From Diadema setosum (lineage: Eukaryota; Echinodermata; Echinoidea; Diadematoida; Diadematidae): a stretch of DNA of 64,000 nt. The number at the start of each line of letters is the position of its first letter. Within the stretch, counting starts at the first letter, position 1. The notes under the pieces are model-generated. The model was not told the origin of the DNA. It saw nothing but the letters and a program-made list of their open reading frames with translations, and did not search any database. Of the stretch, positions 45,576-59,603 are shown piece after piece. The position numbers and the translations under genes are program-made. The stretch is from assembly GCF_964275005.1 (NCBI RefSeq), contig NC_092692.1:10769643-10833642 (forward strand), written 5' to 3'.

Positions 45576-48500
45576 CTAGTAAATGTGAACAAGAAAAAAT
45601 AAACAACAAACAAACAGTCGATTACCATTTACATCTCCACTTTCTCACACAGTTAAAATATTCCGCCACATGGATAGCCCATCAGCAACATGTTGACGAA
45701 GTACATTGCTCTTGCGCACACACCTTGAGGATTAACCTTAGACTCTATTTGCACACGAAATATATTTCCAATTTTTATCAGTTCACAACATCAAATTTTT
45801 ACATAATGGGATCAAGAATACGGCCAAGCAGAAGCGGTGAACAGTCAGGTTTCAGTTCGTAATCAGACGTTCAAGTGGAGATGAAGCTCACTTTCAAGTA
45901 TTCGCAATGTCGCACGATTGTATATACCCTTGAGCACACTGCATCTCCAGCGACACACTCACACCTGTGCATTATAGCATTATTCCCACGACACCTTCTT
46001 AACTAAGTTAACATCAGAAAGTGTCAGTTAAAGCTAAAGTTCTGCGACATTTGACTAAGACATTTCACTTCTGTCGTTAACCAACTCTTTTTCTCCCTCT
46101 TTTTCCGTGCATGTAGTAATATCCAAGATTAACCAAGATTAAATGATCTTGGGTAGCCTTATTTGGATCTGTTCTCTACCTAATTTTCTGCACGCAGAAA
46201 CTGTCAATCAAAATTCTTGTCGAATTAAGCCCTTTCAAAATTCAAAGAGTTCATAGACATACCCAGACACTGCATATGATATAAATAATGCCACTGCATA
46301 AGTTAAAGCAATGATAAACATTGTATTCCTTCCGCATCGTAAACTCCTCAAGCAACTTTATAGATAATTATGAAAGATAAAGGGAAATGAAATGAGAAAC
46401 CCGTTCTCAAATTGAAGACAGTCTTTCATCAAAATACGTACCTGTCATCTGTTGAATTGTATTCACAAGCTCTCTTAGATCTTGCGGCTGCATATTCAGA
46501 CTCCTTGCGCTGTAAGAGAAAAACCATATACATAAATTGATTTTCCCTTATCCGGAAATACTTTCGATTCTCCAAATGGAAGGTGTAAGTACAACAAAAA
46601 ATAACCTATAAGGTGTGGTTGCATTCTTTTATGGAGTGTCACCTCTTTTAATTGATAAAATCGACAATTATTGGACACTTACGAAAGTGAAGGGTCTTTT
46701 GGCGTCTCTGAAATGAGTTCTTCGCGGCAACTGTTTCAAAGTAGCATTGATTTATTATTGATCACGCAGTTCTGTCATTTAATAACAAATAATGACAAGT
46801 ACTAACAATGATAATAATGAACACCCCCCCCCCAAAAAAAAATCATTGCAGAAAAAAAAAGAAAATTATAATGTGTATGGTGGAATATTTACCTAACGAC
46901 GAGAACACAGGTGTGAATTTCGCAGTCCTGAGACGAAAGAAAAGTTCGCTTCAGTCCGGACACCAACCTCTTGTAGAACCCGCTGTCCCATTCGACCTCA
47001 TGTCCGTCACCGTATACACCGGCTGCGCAAATGAACATCACAACTTTCCTTATTCACAATAAGCCAGTTCGGAGTTAGCTCATATGCAAAGTGGTGCACA
47101 TGACTTTTTTTTTTCTCAGTTAGTTAGGTGCTTTACCTTTTTTTTTTCTTAAAAAATGACATACTGCATAAGCCTGCCCGACGTGGCAATCTATGAAATT
47201 TGTCATTCCTGTTCAACAAAGAATGAATGTATGTAGACCAGGTAAGCAGAGGGGATGGTTGATAGCATTAACACTTGTGAAAGCATCCATATCGAATTTA
47301 TTACAGTATCGAACCTCTTCTATTAATACTAAAAAAGGACAAAATACCAGCCTTTCTGTAAGGTGGATGTGCTGACAAGCACCATTTATGAGAATGTCAA
47401 TCACGTCAATAATCATTATTGAGATGCTTATCTCAGTAAATTTGAATACCAACATGCCTGTTGGTAAAAATGACAATTTTCTGCTCATGCGCGAAGTGGA
47501 ATTGCCTACAAAACATTGACACATTTACTAGTCATCAACTGATCGAGATGCCACTTCATGTTCAAGGTGACTTGAATCTATAGAATAAGAAAACATGAAA
47601 TATGCAAAACTGATTTTTTTAGTTTGATTTACGTGCTCATTATACAGAGATGTAGTCACAATAGCACACAATGCATGTATATCATATGATATTTATTCGA
47701 TGGGGCAATATATCATAACATCCCCATGTACAATCTCCAGTGGCTATGATTGGCCTTTACACAAACTATCAGAGAATATTTGTCCCTCTTGAAGTGAATT
47801 AAACAGTTAAAGGTCGAAACTCTTCCATCAGTGGTTGAATCTTGTCAAAAAACAAACACATAAAAAAATTACATTGATTCATTGTTTAACGCTAAGATAT
47901 TGGTTGAAAGCTTGATTTGCATATCATTTTTTTTTTTTGTACGAACCAAGATTGATTGTGAAATTATGAAACCTTTCTTTCACTCCCTCAAAAAAGAGAG
48001 AAAAAAATTTTAAGGGTGTTTCTATATGATTATAGATATTATGTCACTTGTGAGTGATCGATTACACTAGAGACGGGGCTTTCTTGTGTATTAAGCATGT
48101 GTCTATTCCTATTTTTTTTTTCTTTTTCAACTTTAAAATTCCGCAGAATATCCATTCAATAGGTATACGCTCGATAAAGATATTCCAGAAAGCGATATGG
48201 CATAGTGCAATTACCATGGATTTCTATTTAATGTCTAAGAAGACTGTTGTGGATGTGTACATAGGCCCATGAGCTTTTATTCATGCCCTACCTTTTAAAT
48301 ATCATTTGTTACATAAAATCTAGATCTAGCTCTCATAGCTTCGATTATAACGAGGCCATATAGCTCAGACTGCATTTACAATCATTCTCCATTCTGATCC
48401 CGAATGAGCACACGGCTACATTTTATGATAAACCCTGGCAAATATGTTTCCAAGTCCAAAGAACACAGGTTACCCTGCCTGCAGTTTGAGGTCGAAGGGC

Positions 48501-49057
48501 AAATTGTCTTCATATTCACGTTGGCTTAATAAATAGAGCAGATCAAAACTGATGAATTGACCACAATTTCTTCAAATATGCGATTTCCACTTGGCGTAAT
48601 GCCATCATAACACAATTTGAAAATATAACATTATATGCGAAATCTTATATGTTTCTAAACTGTATCATTTTACAGTATGTCCGATATTGAACTTTATACC
48701 CTGCGGAAAATACCTACCAACTTGATTGCCCAGTTCAACCATGAAGTTGCCTCCGAGGCTCCGCATGCCTCGGTTGTCGACTAGGCTGATGAAGTCCGAG
48801 ATGTCATAGGAGTTGAGGGCCCGGGTCTTCGAGGCTTCCTCAGCAAACCCTTCGGGGGCTTGATTGTCCCAAGTATCTCCCGTGGCATACAGAACAGAGT
48901 TGATGAAAGCTGACTTGCCAACGCCTGGTGGACCAAACAGACCTATGCGAAGTCGTGCCGGTGGGTGTTGGGGTCTTTGCCTTGCTGTTCGCATAGTCGA
49001 TCCTGGCTTGTAGCTGAATATGGCACTCCGCAACTCGTCAATTCTACTATGCGCCAT
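45322..49057 (-). CDS. IFI44-like small GTPase, copy B (4 exons, 263 aa)
   Basis: Joined exons are 49057-48718, 47022-46893, 46509-46442 and 45575-45322. Intron lengths are about 1.7, 0.4 and 0.9 kb, making this the most compact copy. The product has Walker A GPPGVGKS (42-49), DNRG (94-97), TNCR in place of the N/TKxD motif and a CTIL CaaX ending. It is the most diverged paralogue, especially in exon 3 (SARSLNMQPQDLRELVNTI) and in the linker after TNCR (NPHVRRDVVSTF), where A and C share other residues. All four exons are open and all six splice sites look intact, so the gene appears functional. Family role: IFI44-type GTPases are interferon- or infection-inducible in vertebrates; the same role here is inference. 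Confidence 0.85.
46442..46509 (-). CDS. copy B exon 3
   Basis: A 68-nt exon with acceptor TCTTACAG and donor GACAG|GTACGT. It codes ARSLNMQPQDLRELVNTI then QQMT, the most divergent of the three versions. Confidence 0.8.
46893..47022 (-). CDS. copy B exon 2
   Basis: The acceptor is TTTGCGCAG and the donor TTAG|GTAA. It codes [19 protein letters not shown] through HTCVLVV, one residue (F to Y) different from copy A over the first half. Confidence 0.83.
48718..49057 (-). CDS. copy B exon 1
   Basis: It starts MAHSRIDELRSAIFSYKPG and carries [13 protein letters not shown] and [12 protein letters not shown]. Its length of 340 nt equals the other copies. The donor is again GTTG|GTAG. Confidence 0.85.
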
Positions 49058-49440
49058 GATCAATTGTTAAAGATGTTTAGGGATAGGATCGGACGAGAAA
49101 ACCAACTCTCCAGCAATGTAACCTCTGAAAGATGAGAAATAATCCGAAGAAAACGTCGCATGAACTCTCTTGTAATCACGATTATAACACTTGAACCCTA
49201 CAAAGCTCAGGTACGGGGCATCGAAATGCGAATCTTCGACCTCTTGAACACTGAAAGGACGACACAAATACGAGCTCTTAAGAAACCAACGCAATCTCCT
49301 CTCAATCTGCTGCTATTTTTAGGCACTGGGTTTTCCCACAGCTCACTGCTACGGGGATTTCACAAGATGATTCGTGTGCAACGCCGTTGCTCTGTGAGGT
49401 TGCATGGCGATGTCTGCTATGTATTCGTCCAAAAGTAAAG
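49058..49440 (-). promoter_or_regulatory. conserved 5' flank of copy B with kappaB-like sites
   Basis: Aligns with the upstream regions of A and C. It holds GGGTTTTCCC at 49328-49337 and GGGGATTTC at 49353-49361, at nearly the same distance from the ATG as in copy A. Confidence 0.45.
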
Positions 49441-49885
49441 TCTTCTGATTGTCACTGGACTTATCTTATGCCTATATCACTTTTAGGAACCAAGTACTGA
49501 CAGATAAAATCCCAAAGAAATTTATGATTATGGACCAGCAACCGTTGTCATCGTAGTACCACTACATTCAGGAAATGAGCAGTACACAGGAACTCACTGT
49601 AGTCTATTATTTTACCAGGGTATAACAAGAGCGGTGTAGACGCACATGAAACGTACATACCACGCATTCACAGACATGGCATACACACATCAGGCTCTCT
49701 GCCAGAGGTTATTAAGTATGACCTGGGAATGTCCTTTCCAGTGTGATGAGGCTTACAATGTTGCAGTGCAGCTGCAGTTTTTAACGTATATTTTCTGCAG
49801 TTATCAATCGGCAATTTAATTGTCATATAGAAGAACCGAACAATGGCTGAAAATAGTCAATTTACGAGCCCATGTTTAGTATTAA

Positions 49886-50268
49886 AGGGTGTGTACAGTT
49901 CTGGTCGAGGTGAGGATTGAGCTTTTAACGTTTTGCGAGATATTCAGAAACCACTCTATGAGATGTCAAAGAGCATGCAGTTCTAAGGGGTATCAAAAGT
50001 TTATTCGATGAAAATCGGTTTTGAAATGGCTGAGATATCCAAAAACAAGGTGAAACAAAGAGATCCTAATTAAGTTGTGGCATGTCGCCTTTTATTATTA
50101 GCACTTTTTTAGATATCTCAGCCATTTAAAAACCAATTTTCATCAAATAAACGTTGATTTCTTCTTAAAATTACATGCTCTTTCATATTTCATAAGAGGC
50201 TTTTCATTATCTCACTTAGGAATGTTCAAAATATGAATCCCCACCTCAACCAGTACTGTACAGTCCCT
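49886..50268. mobile_element. TTAA hairpin MITE, copy 4
   Basis: TTAA at 49882-49885 and 50269-50272. Closest to the copy at 8689 (shared AGGGTGTGTACA and CAACCAGTACTGTACAGTCC), so two subfamilies exist: copies 1 and 4 versus copies 2 and 3. Confidence 0.75.
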
Positions 50269-50879
50269 TTAAGGCACATACCAGACGAATTGGCAATCCT
50301 TTAACTCTTAAAAGAAATATTAACAGTTTTGTGTACATTAAATTGAATTCTTGTCTGCTTGTGTGGCGCTGAAAATTTCCCGAGAATCGAAACGCTGGCC
50401 ATAGTTCAGTTCAGTGTTATTAGTTGCATTCACAGTTGACATTTACCAAGATATATACCTATAATATTATGATGTTTGATTATTTACGTTGATATAAGAC
50501 ATGTTAAATACTATTTTTTTTATAGCAATGACAAAATGTCTTTTCTAATGTTCTACATATCGTTTGAATGTTGTTCCTGCTATAATATGTTCTGAATATA
50601 TTTTTGTAGAACAAAATTTGTAGACAATCAGTAAACAAAAAACAAATCCTGATATGAACAATGATTGGATCGAAGAACGATATATCGGTATACAAATAGA
50701 GCATACCCATGGTAGAGATACACCTAAGCTACCCACTATAATTATGGCAGTATGAAAGTATGCACATTGTATGCACATTGGATACAAGAGTTCATAACAA
50801 TACCCCCGTCATCACGCGGTGTGGACAAAAAAAAAGGAAATATAAAGGAAATTCCACAAAAAGAAAATCATTTTTCATG

Positions 50880-51810
50880 AGTAGTAGTATTATTCCCCCT
50901 GCTTTCTGAGAGCAGTTAGTCAAGTGCTCTTTCATTGTGATAGAAAAGTGAAATCATGTTTCATTTTTCTTATATTTTCTTTATTGTTGTCTACACGTGA
51001 TGTCATAAATTCAAGTAGTCTCCTCAATCAGAGGATGAAAAGTTTAAACATTATAACTTTTGCATTTATTGTCCGAATTTCCTCAAATTTTCACTGATGT
51101 GTTCTACTAATGTTGCTGCTTTCACTCAATCCACATTACCTTCTCACCTCCCTGGTTCAATCCATGATATGTGTTGTCGTCTTGTTGTACATGGCACGTT
51201 TGAGGTAAATCCCGACTCTGAGAGACATTGCGCAAGTCAACGAGTGCCCGGGATTCCCCGCGAGTATGATTAAGGGTGTGTAAAACAAAGAGAGGTGTTA
51301 CCATAGACAGATGGAGAAAGAACTACTGCTCTCCTTGGAAATCATGCTCCGCACCGCCGAGCCAGGTGCATTGACAAAAGAGAGTTTACATGTACACAGT
51401 ATGCAGTAATCAGGACTGTAGTGCTATCACAGCAGTAAAGGAGACTTCCCCCTGCTACAGTTTGCTCTCTGTTTCAATGAGCTGGTAAAAACGTTTCTTC
51501 GACTAATTGTTACTGTAATGTTAGAGGCATCATTACCCCCCGTCCTCCTTTCAGAAAGACTTAAGTCAAAGTGCTCATCATTAAGCTAGAAAAGTAAATG
51601 TATGTTGATTTTTTTTTTGTTTTCATAGAGAAGTGCAGTATATAATTTCTTTATGATTATCGTTGTCTTTGAGTGACGTCACGAAATGTTGCAGTCGTCT
51701 CATCCAGCGATGGCTGTAACAGATTGTCAGGTTTTCCTCAAACTTTCGCTACGTGTTTATCTACCACAATACAGGTGTATATGACGTTTCCCTCAATCCG
51801 CACAGTACAT
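50880..51810. repeat. old tandem duplication of ~650 bp
   Basis: The order CCCCCTGCTTTC, GTCAAGTGCTC, GTTTCATTTTTC, TGATGTCA, GTCTCCTCAATC, TTTCCTCAAATTTTC-AC-TGTGT in 50895-51110 recurs in diverged form in 51535-51760. No gene is recognised here. Confidence 0.45.
51300..51480. repeat. dispersed repeat, second copy
   Basis: Matches 15200-15400 (CTGCTCTCCTTGGAAATCATG, GCACCGCCGAG, TTGACAAAAGAGAG). It sits about 2.3 kb upstream of copy B. Confidence 0.55.
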
Positions 51811-53261
51811 TTGGGTTTCAGTTTGCCTTTCGAGTTGAAAAGGTTTGCACTGAATATCTGTGGACAAGGAAGTACTGTATACACGCTTGGGTGGCTTTCA
51901 AGAACACTGTACTCCTTCAAAAGCCGATTTGGAGTTTCTCTTTTTAAAATCTACTCAACCCTTGCATTACTTACGCTATATATGGCGTTTTCTGTGTCGC
52001 CTAAAGTGCTCGTATTTATCTCCGCAAGTTAGTCTCTCAAGTAAGGAACAGTTACTCAAGACATGACTGATAGGAGACAAATGAAAGTATAAGGTCCAGA
52101 ATATATTAGTGACCAGCTCTTCATTGTGTTCGTATGTTAATAGCGTACTCATAGATACGTAGATGTCAATCTAGCACAACACCATGAAGGCTTTTGTGAA
52201 AAAGAAAACTGCTAGAAGAACAGCAAAAAAAAAAAAACAAAAAACACCTAAAAACATTCAGGATCCCCTTATGATCTATGAGGTTCCAAAGTATGTTTGG
52301 AAAATACTAGTGAGCATTCATAGATTCTTTCGATTGATATCTAAAGTGATTAACATGGTATCATTGTTTCGTCATACCTTGAACAACTGGTTACTTTTCA
52401 CCACATGACGACGTAGCACACATTTCCTTTAATTTTGTCTGTCACGGATGATTATGCTCCATAACTACAATGCTCAAATGTGGAGTGTGGTGTAGTGTAA
52501 ATTACACTGCAAGGCTCTCGTCACCAGAGAATGATCGTGCTATTGTGATACACTGCAATGAGTTGGTACACCTATGAAGAACTTACGACAGCAGGTGGAC
52601 AATCAGTAAATAATTGATGTCAGTCCATCAAACAGTTTGAGAAGGAAATGCGTTGTAAAATTGACCATTGACCTATACGTGTGGCTGTAAGGTATATCAA
52701 TATCAAATATTTGCTTATACTGACAACCCCGACGTATTAAGAGCAAATGATTTCATAATCAAATACTGACAGTGCTTTGTCTAGCATCCACAATGTTTAT
52801 TCTATTCACGTCTGACTTAAATTAACACAGGAATATTATCAATCCTCTTCAACAACAACAACAACAAAAAAAGATAGGAAAAAAGGGAGAAATATTGTAA
52901 CGTTGGGTTAGCCTCTCACAAGCTTTGATGTTGTTTGTTTTGTGGACATGTTATGCAGTAGAACTTGAATACATCATGGAAACGATCTATTGCACTTTGT
53001 GCACACTAACAGTTTGAGTTCAATCATGTGGCAAGGCTTGTGAAACGTAAATACTGCGTATAGGTTTAGAGTCATTGCTACTTGGATGCAAGGAAGGAAA
53101 GAGAGCAACAGAATAGTCTAGGGTAAAAAAAGAAAAAGAAAAAAGCTGATCGGATAAACAAACGATGACTGAAACTATTGAATGACGCCTAGGAAAAGCA
53201 TTGTCAACGAGGTGTCGGCATGCAATACGACAGGTAATCTGACGTTCCGAAATCACATTAA

Positions 53262-53622
53262 AGGTATTATCTTCCATTGGGAGCAGTGATTTTAAAACAT
53301 CCATAGAGTTATCACTTTTGAAGCATGTGTAAGTCAGTAAATATCACAAAACATCCTACCATATAAAAGTTTTGCAGTAAAGCCTAATATAAGGAGATAT
53401 CGCGATTTCCTTATTTCTGACTAAACTATTACTGAGACGGTTTGGTCTACAAACAAGTTTAAGGTAACTTTTATTCACATTTTGTATATTTTGCAATACT
53501 TTACATTGATTACACTGATTAACCTTTTTACACTGGCTGTTTCTATCCCTAATTCACATTTCAGAACTATTTTGAAGCACTAAGGCTGGATATTTGTTTC
53601 ATCTGCAAATGGTAAATAACAT
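53262..53622. mobile_element. ~360-bp MITE-like repeat, copy 3
   Basis: Starts AAAGGTATTATCTTCCATTG and ends CATCTGCAAATGGTAAATAA. Same orientation as the other two. Confidence 0.65.
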
Positions 53623-53954
53623 CTTTAAGTGGCCTTCGGACTCTGTGCACGTCTCTGTCTAGACGTAGCGTAAGTGGTGGTTACCCCCATGTGATAAAAG
53701 CACAACATTTCCACGGCACAGTCCTTTGTCTGGCAGAAATTTCTCTTTTGTATATTGTTCTCATGAATATGGGGAGTTGCAAATCGCGTTTGCTCCTCAC
53801 AAATGGCATGACAATTTGAAACAAGAGTTGCCCAAAGAAATTTCTAATATGCCTTTAGGTCAATTGATTAACGAAAACCATCCAAAATTTTCGACTTTTC
53901 AGCCCACTGAGTATGCGAAATGCTTTCTTCATCAAACAAACCAAGAAAAGCGAG

Positions 53955-53979
53955 AGAGAGAGAGAGAGAGAGAGAGAGG
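53955..53979. repeat. (GA)n microsatellite
   Basis: About 12 GA units; an A run at 54068-54093 follows, just after the left limit of block C. Confidence 0.9.
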
Positions 53980-54066
53980 TAAAGATGAGGTTTGATTACT
54001 CTTGACCAAATCAAACACAATCAAGACCGAATGACTTACCATGCAAACAGTATATAGGGCTTACGC

Positions 54067-54097
<31 letters not shown>

Positions 54098-57000
54098 CCT
54101 GCACTTTAAATAGGCTATCTGCATGGTTCTTTCATTCTACTATTAAGGCTTTGGAACTTTGACAACCATGTCATGCATGTGATTAGACACTTATCACTTT
54201 AGCAGCGAAGAACTCAGAGCTTTTGCAAGCCGTGGCTGATGTTTTGTTTGGATAAAGCCTTAATTGGTTGAAAAGATAATGAAAACAAACCATCAAAGAA
54301 ATAACTAAGGAGTGATGTTATATTACATTGATTAAATGTAACGATTCGACTAAAACACGTTTTCCAGTCGTCGATAAATGACAAATTTTCATCCCTAAAA
54401 AAAATGCATCTTTGGATGGAGAAAATTGAGTCAGACATTTCTTCTTTTGCTAGCCATGGTTATTCCTAAACAAAGTGCTCCTTATCGACGTTATCATTGA
54501 GTAACCATTGTAACCAGATAGGTTGCATATTCCTTCCCTCGCCTTCTTTATAGTAGTTACGTTCAGACGGTAAAGCGAACTTCGAGGATAATGCTAAATA
54601 TCGCAAACAAAGACACAAACGATCTTTAGCACACACACTGGATTCTTTTCTTCATCACCTCTCAGATTTATGTTTCCAATGAAATTCAAATGAAATACGT
54701 AACATTATGGATATCCTTTTTTAATGCAATTTATTCCACAGTATCACTTGAACATTCAGAATGCAGGTATTTCGACACACACTCATAGTTGTAACATGAA
54801 ATAAATAATGGTTATTGACGATAATGATGAATGATATTCCTCAACAAACAAGGAACAGAAGTAGACCGCCAAGAAGACTCTGTGGGGTGGTCAGTATGAG
54901 AGTGAAAGACTGTATAACGTCAATAGAAAGGAGACGAAAAAATAAGAAGAAAGAACCATAAGTTAGATATGCACATTATAATACAAATTATGCGTCGATG
55001 GGCGTTGCTCATGGTAACTCGTTGAGAAATACAAATCATTCGATATGACGAACTATGACATACAATATCACAACGTTAATAACATTTCCTTGCCGTTGTG
55101 CTTGGATGAATTTTTCAAACAAGAAAAAGATGAACAAGATTCATTGCGACCAAAAAACATAAATAAGATAAATAGAAACAAAACACAATGTATCTAGACT
55201 CTTGAGACATCAAACGTACCGGACCTATAAGGAATTGCCTGCACTAAACGTTTCGTTTTAGCACCAATGTACTAACAATGAATTGGAGGTACTTGCAACC
55301 CTAAACGTAAGCTCCCATCAATGCTACTTTACAGATATTCCGTATTTCTTCAAAACGGTTTTTAACATTCCAACCCAGTGAATTTGTTAATTATAAGAAA
55401 ACCAAGTAAGCAAATGTAATTCATAATTCATGCCAGTCTCACAAAGTCATTTTGTTCTGAACAACGATAAAAAAGGATAGAAAAAACTGTATCTTTATCA
55501 CCGCTAGCTCTCTTTATATCAAAGAAATGATTTTTATTGCTATGGAACTATGCAAACACATCCAACCTATTAACATCTCCACAGAATCTCCTTGTTTTTA
55601 CGTCTTCCATAATAATGGCTGATTTTTTTCTTCGTATTTAAATTCCAACCAGCATGATCAAAATGCAAATCAAAGTCTATAGTAGACACAAAAATACAAT
55701 GTATTTTGTAGACCTACAATATGCACACTATAGTTCAAATACTTGTGCTTCTGCTCATGAATACAGTTCAAAACACACACATGTCAGATAGGATCGAAGA
55801 CAAGACGGGACGAGATAAGACAAGACATGACAAAACAGCAATATAATATCGTTATCAATTTTCATCCTGTTTTGTGTTCAAACTTGTATAAAGTGAGTCA
55901 AAACTCCTGACACTGACGCACTATAAAAGTGAAATGGCAGTGACTGAGTTGTGCAGATCGATTCACAAAAATTTACATCGTACAGCTGTATATTCCAACT
56001 GGAATATCTATCATTCTACATCATTTGTACAATGTTCATCGAAGCAAATATACATCTCAAAACAATTGTACAAAGTACTTCTATTTAACACCAAAGCTCT
56101 TGAAAAACAGGCAATGAACTGTCATGACTTAAAACGTCATAAAATATAATGTACAAAAAACAAACAAACAACAACAACACTAGTGTCTAAGCAGACACCA
56201 TTTTCCCGAATCTCTGGCAGCTTAGGAATGTTTCTTGCAATAAAATGGTCATTGTAATAATATTCCCAATTACTATCTTTACATAAAGAACAAAAGCAGT
56301 GTATTCTTCATCTTAATCTACAATCATAAACTTCCTTTCCTATAGGTCAAGCATAGTAATATAATTTATTGCGGAAGTGCTGCGCTGGCACTATTAAAAC
56401 CTTAATGATACATTTTCCGTCGTATCTGTATTTCCTTAACCCTAGTTCATTCCATAATATAATATGAACGTATTGCACTCACTCAAGACATTATTAAAGT
56501 TTGTACATACACATTACGAACATTTTATTCTTTTACCATCGTTCAGTCAACCTAACTATCTTTAACATCTTATTTCTATGTAATATATAATTCAATATTT
56601 TGAAGAACTGAAATCACCGTAAATAAAAACCTGATGTACTATATAGACGGGGACAATGGAAATGGTCGCCTCTATTTTTTCTATCAAGACGTATTAAGTT
56701 GTCATTGAAGAAAATCTTCACACTGATATACTCTATTCTTAAACAAAGCATGATGAATATGGTACCATTCTTTAAGTTGTTTTATAGCCAGACTTAAAGA
56801 AGAAATCGACCCCAAAAATAAATATTTTCAAAAGAGAAAAAAAGTAAAATATGACATTTTGAAATTTCATGGATTTTTTTTTGTAAAACATTTTCTTGAC
56901 CAGTTCATTTGAACATTCAAATCATCAAGTTGACGATGTTATACTCTCAGACTGTCTGATTCATTTCTTACACAGAAATGACAAAAATCTTATATCCAAG

Positions 57001-59349
57001 CTGTATAAATCTAAAACTTTATCCGATTTTGTCTTTTTTCTATCATTCTGTAGGGAATATTTTTTTATTGCTTTTGAAGCTTAATTTTGGAGTGGATTTC
57101 TTCTTTGAGGCATTTTGTATAACTCACAAAACTGTTTCATTTTACTTATTAAAAATATATTCACGTGTAAACATTTAGGTACGACTAAATATCAATCTAC
57201 ATTATTTTTATATCATGGATAAAAAATCTGACAATAACTCATTAGCTATAAACATTAGTGATATGAATGAAATTCAAGTTATGATGGGATACGAAACCTT
57301 TTGGTTTTTTTTGTTTTCTTGAAGAAATGATAAGATGATAAAATGAGAAAAAAATATAGTAATTAATTCTTGTTTCTTGCAATAAAAATTGAAACATTTG
57401 CATGAAGAAACTCCAACACTGTGATATTTGATGGTTTCTATATAGAAACAAATATAAAGGTACTCTTAGGTATTTCAATCTTATTCTGTAACTCGATTTT
57501 TTTTTTGTATTTGAGACAAAAATTTTTGTGTAACATCACATTCCCAAAAGAAATGTACACTTCCTTCTGAGGATCTCGAACAAAATGTAGTGGAGGTCTA
57601 TGTTAGATTTTCCCATGGCAAAAAGTAAGTCATTAACCCGATAATTCTATAACAGTGTAGAATTTTGTATTCAAAATAACGAAGCTTTATGTAGAGTAGA
57701 TTTTTAAGAATCGATTTGAATAGAACATTGCATAATTTATGCCAGTCTAAATTTTGTTTTTTCTTCAAAATATTTTTTTTTTTCAGATTTAGGAGTGCAT
57801 ATCTTATTTCTATCTCACTGATATTTCTACCACGACCCCCAACGTCCAACATATTAAAAAAAAAAAATCCATATTGTATTTCCTCTAAAAAGCAGCAGAT
57901 GATAACATATTTCTCTCTTTTATTTTTGATTCTTATTGCAAAGGACCATCTAAGATAATCAAAGCGTATCACTCAGCGGTGAAATATTATGACTTTCTAA
58001 AATTTCGTGTAAATCCATATCTTTAATATTCTTTCCTACTTGAAGGAATATAAAATGTGCTACTTTCGCCAATATGTAGCTCGCAAATTTAATGACACGA
58101 TTTCAATGGAAATGATTGATGTTTGAAACTGTAACCTGCCACATCGTGTTGATGCTGTACATAATGACGACAATAAAATAAAAAGGGAAGCTAAATACAG
58201 TCTGCCGTGAAATTCTACAACCACCGCAACAATGACTCTTCAATTTGTCACTAGACTAATCAAAGACATGTAGACTGTATATTACAATACTTTACCTGAA
58301 AAAAACAAAAATACATGAAACATGGAAAATCATTTGTTAATGAAGTATTTAAATCCAAGATTTGATTTTGATCAAGGACGTAAAATCAAGGATACAATAC
58401 CTCAAACAAACAAGCAAAAAAAAAAAAAAACCAAAAAACAACCAAACAAACAAATAAAACAAAACAAAGCGAAGACACATGCACTAAAGTTCATAATAGT
58501 ATACGCCCATCTCCTGTTCTTGTTTGTCCTATGATGAGAGTATTTTGGAGAAGTCCAACGATGAAAAAAAAAAAAACCAACAACAAGTGAGTTGGATGTG
58601 CTCTCATCTACAATAGATGGGCAATATGACTCAGTGGCTGACAAATCTGATGTTAACCCCGCAAAGGAATGTGGAGGTTTGTCAATTTGCAAATTAACTC
58701 AAAAAGTTGTGATCGGATTTAAACGAAACTTGCAGCAAAATTGGATAATGATACAAAGAACAGATGATTGAATTTTGGTAGTGATTTAGGATTTTTGAAG
58801 GATCTTTATCTTTTGGCAGATAGTTTCAATGAACTTGGGAGTTCAAGCTGTATTAAGATTTGCCGGTTAGCTGGACGCCGGTGACGTAAACAAGGCTTCT
58901 AAAAACCAGTTCGCATGTTTTGTATCCCAGTAGCCAGTACCTGCGGAAACTAGACCGGAAGTGACATGACTGCCATTCATGTCAAGGCCAAATGATATTG
59001 GCGACGACAAGTGGGTTTCCCTGTGGTCGGACCGACGTTATAATAAAACACTTTTACTGTAATGACAGCTATGCCATGGAGAACGCTGTAGATAGCATGC
59101 ACAATTTCTGACCACAGAGGTGGAAGTCTATATTCCTTTTGACCAATTTTCTGACCATAGCATTAGAATGTATTCGCTACAGTTACCCTCACTATCATGA
59201 CTTTAGAGAGGGGTATGCCCTTCACGCAGCTATCCCGAAGGCCGATGTGAAATACAACCGCATCGGAATAATGATGCATGAAGGCTAAGGCATTAGAAGT
59301 ACTGTAATGTCTGCGTTACAGCCTTTCCAGCGGACATCTCACCAATGTC

Positions 59350-59603
59350 TCACAGAATCGTGCATTGGCTGTTTTCCTCCTTGTTCTTCATGACACGGTC
59401 ACCTACGACGAGGCACTGACGCAGTGCCTCCAGCACTTCGACGTGTTTCTTCCTGTTGTAGGCGTGCGACTGGAGGGTGTAGTTCTCGAGCTCGAACAGG
59501 TAGTTGACGCCCATATCCTGCAGCCCAACGCGGAACGCCGCCACGTCACTTCTGACGACAAGTGAGCTACTGCAGTTTGTGATGATGACGATTGGGGGCT
59601 CTC
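59350..59603 (-). CDS. copy C exon 4
   Basis: It codes EPPIVIITNCSSSLVV to the end QCTIL, with acceptor TCTATCAG. The length is 254 nt. The segment [15 protein letters not shown] is shared with copy A. Confidence 0.85.

Larger units (their letters stand above)
40650..49440. repeat. duplicated block B (older copy)
   Basis: The stretch 40660-40800 matches 490-650 (AGATAAACTACGTAACATCA), 43020-43150 matches 860-1000, and 43830-43925 matches 2550-2650. Divergence is clearly higher than between A and C. A poly-G repeat array at 40915-42200 interrupts it. No gene besides copy B is seen in 43000-45300. Confidence 0.7.
50273..53261. other. no gene recognised
   Basis: AT-rich sequence apart from the repeats noted at 50880-51810. 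Open frames of up to 119 codons (51673-52032) lack family resemblance or exon-like borders that I can support. Confidence 0.4.

Noticed and set aside
53726-53995. 89-codon plus-strand frame starting MSGRNFSF
   Set aside because: No family recognised, runs into a GA repeat, and no splice or promoter support.
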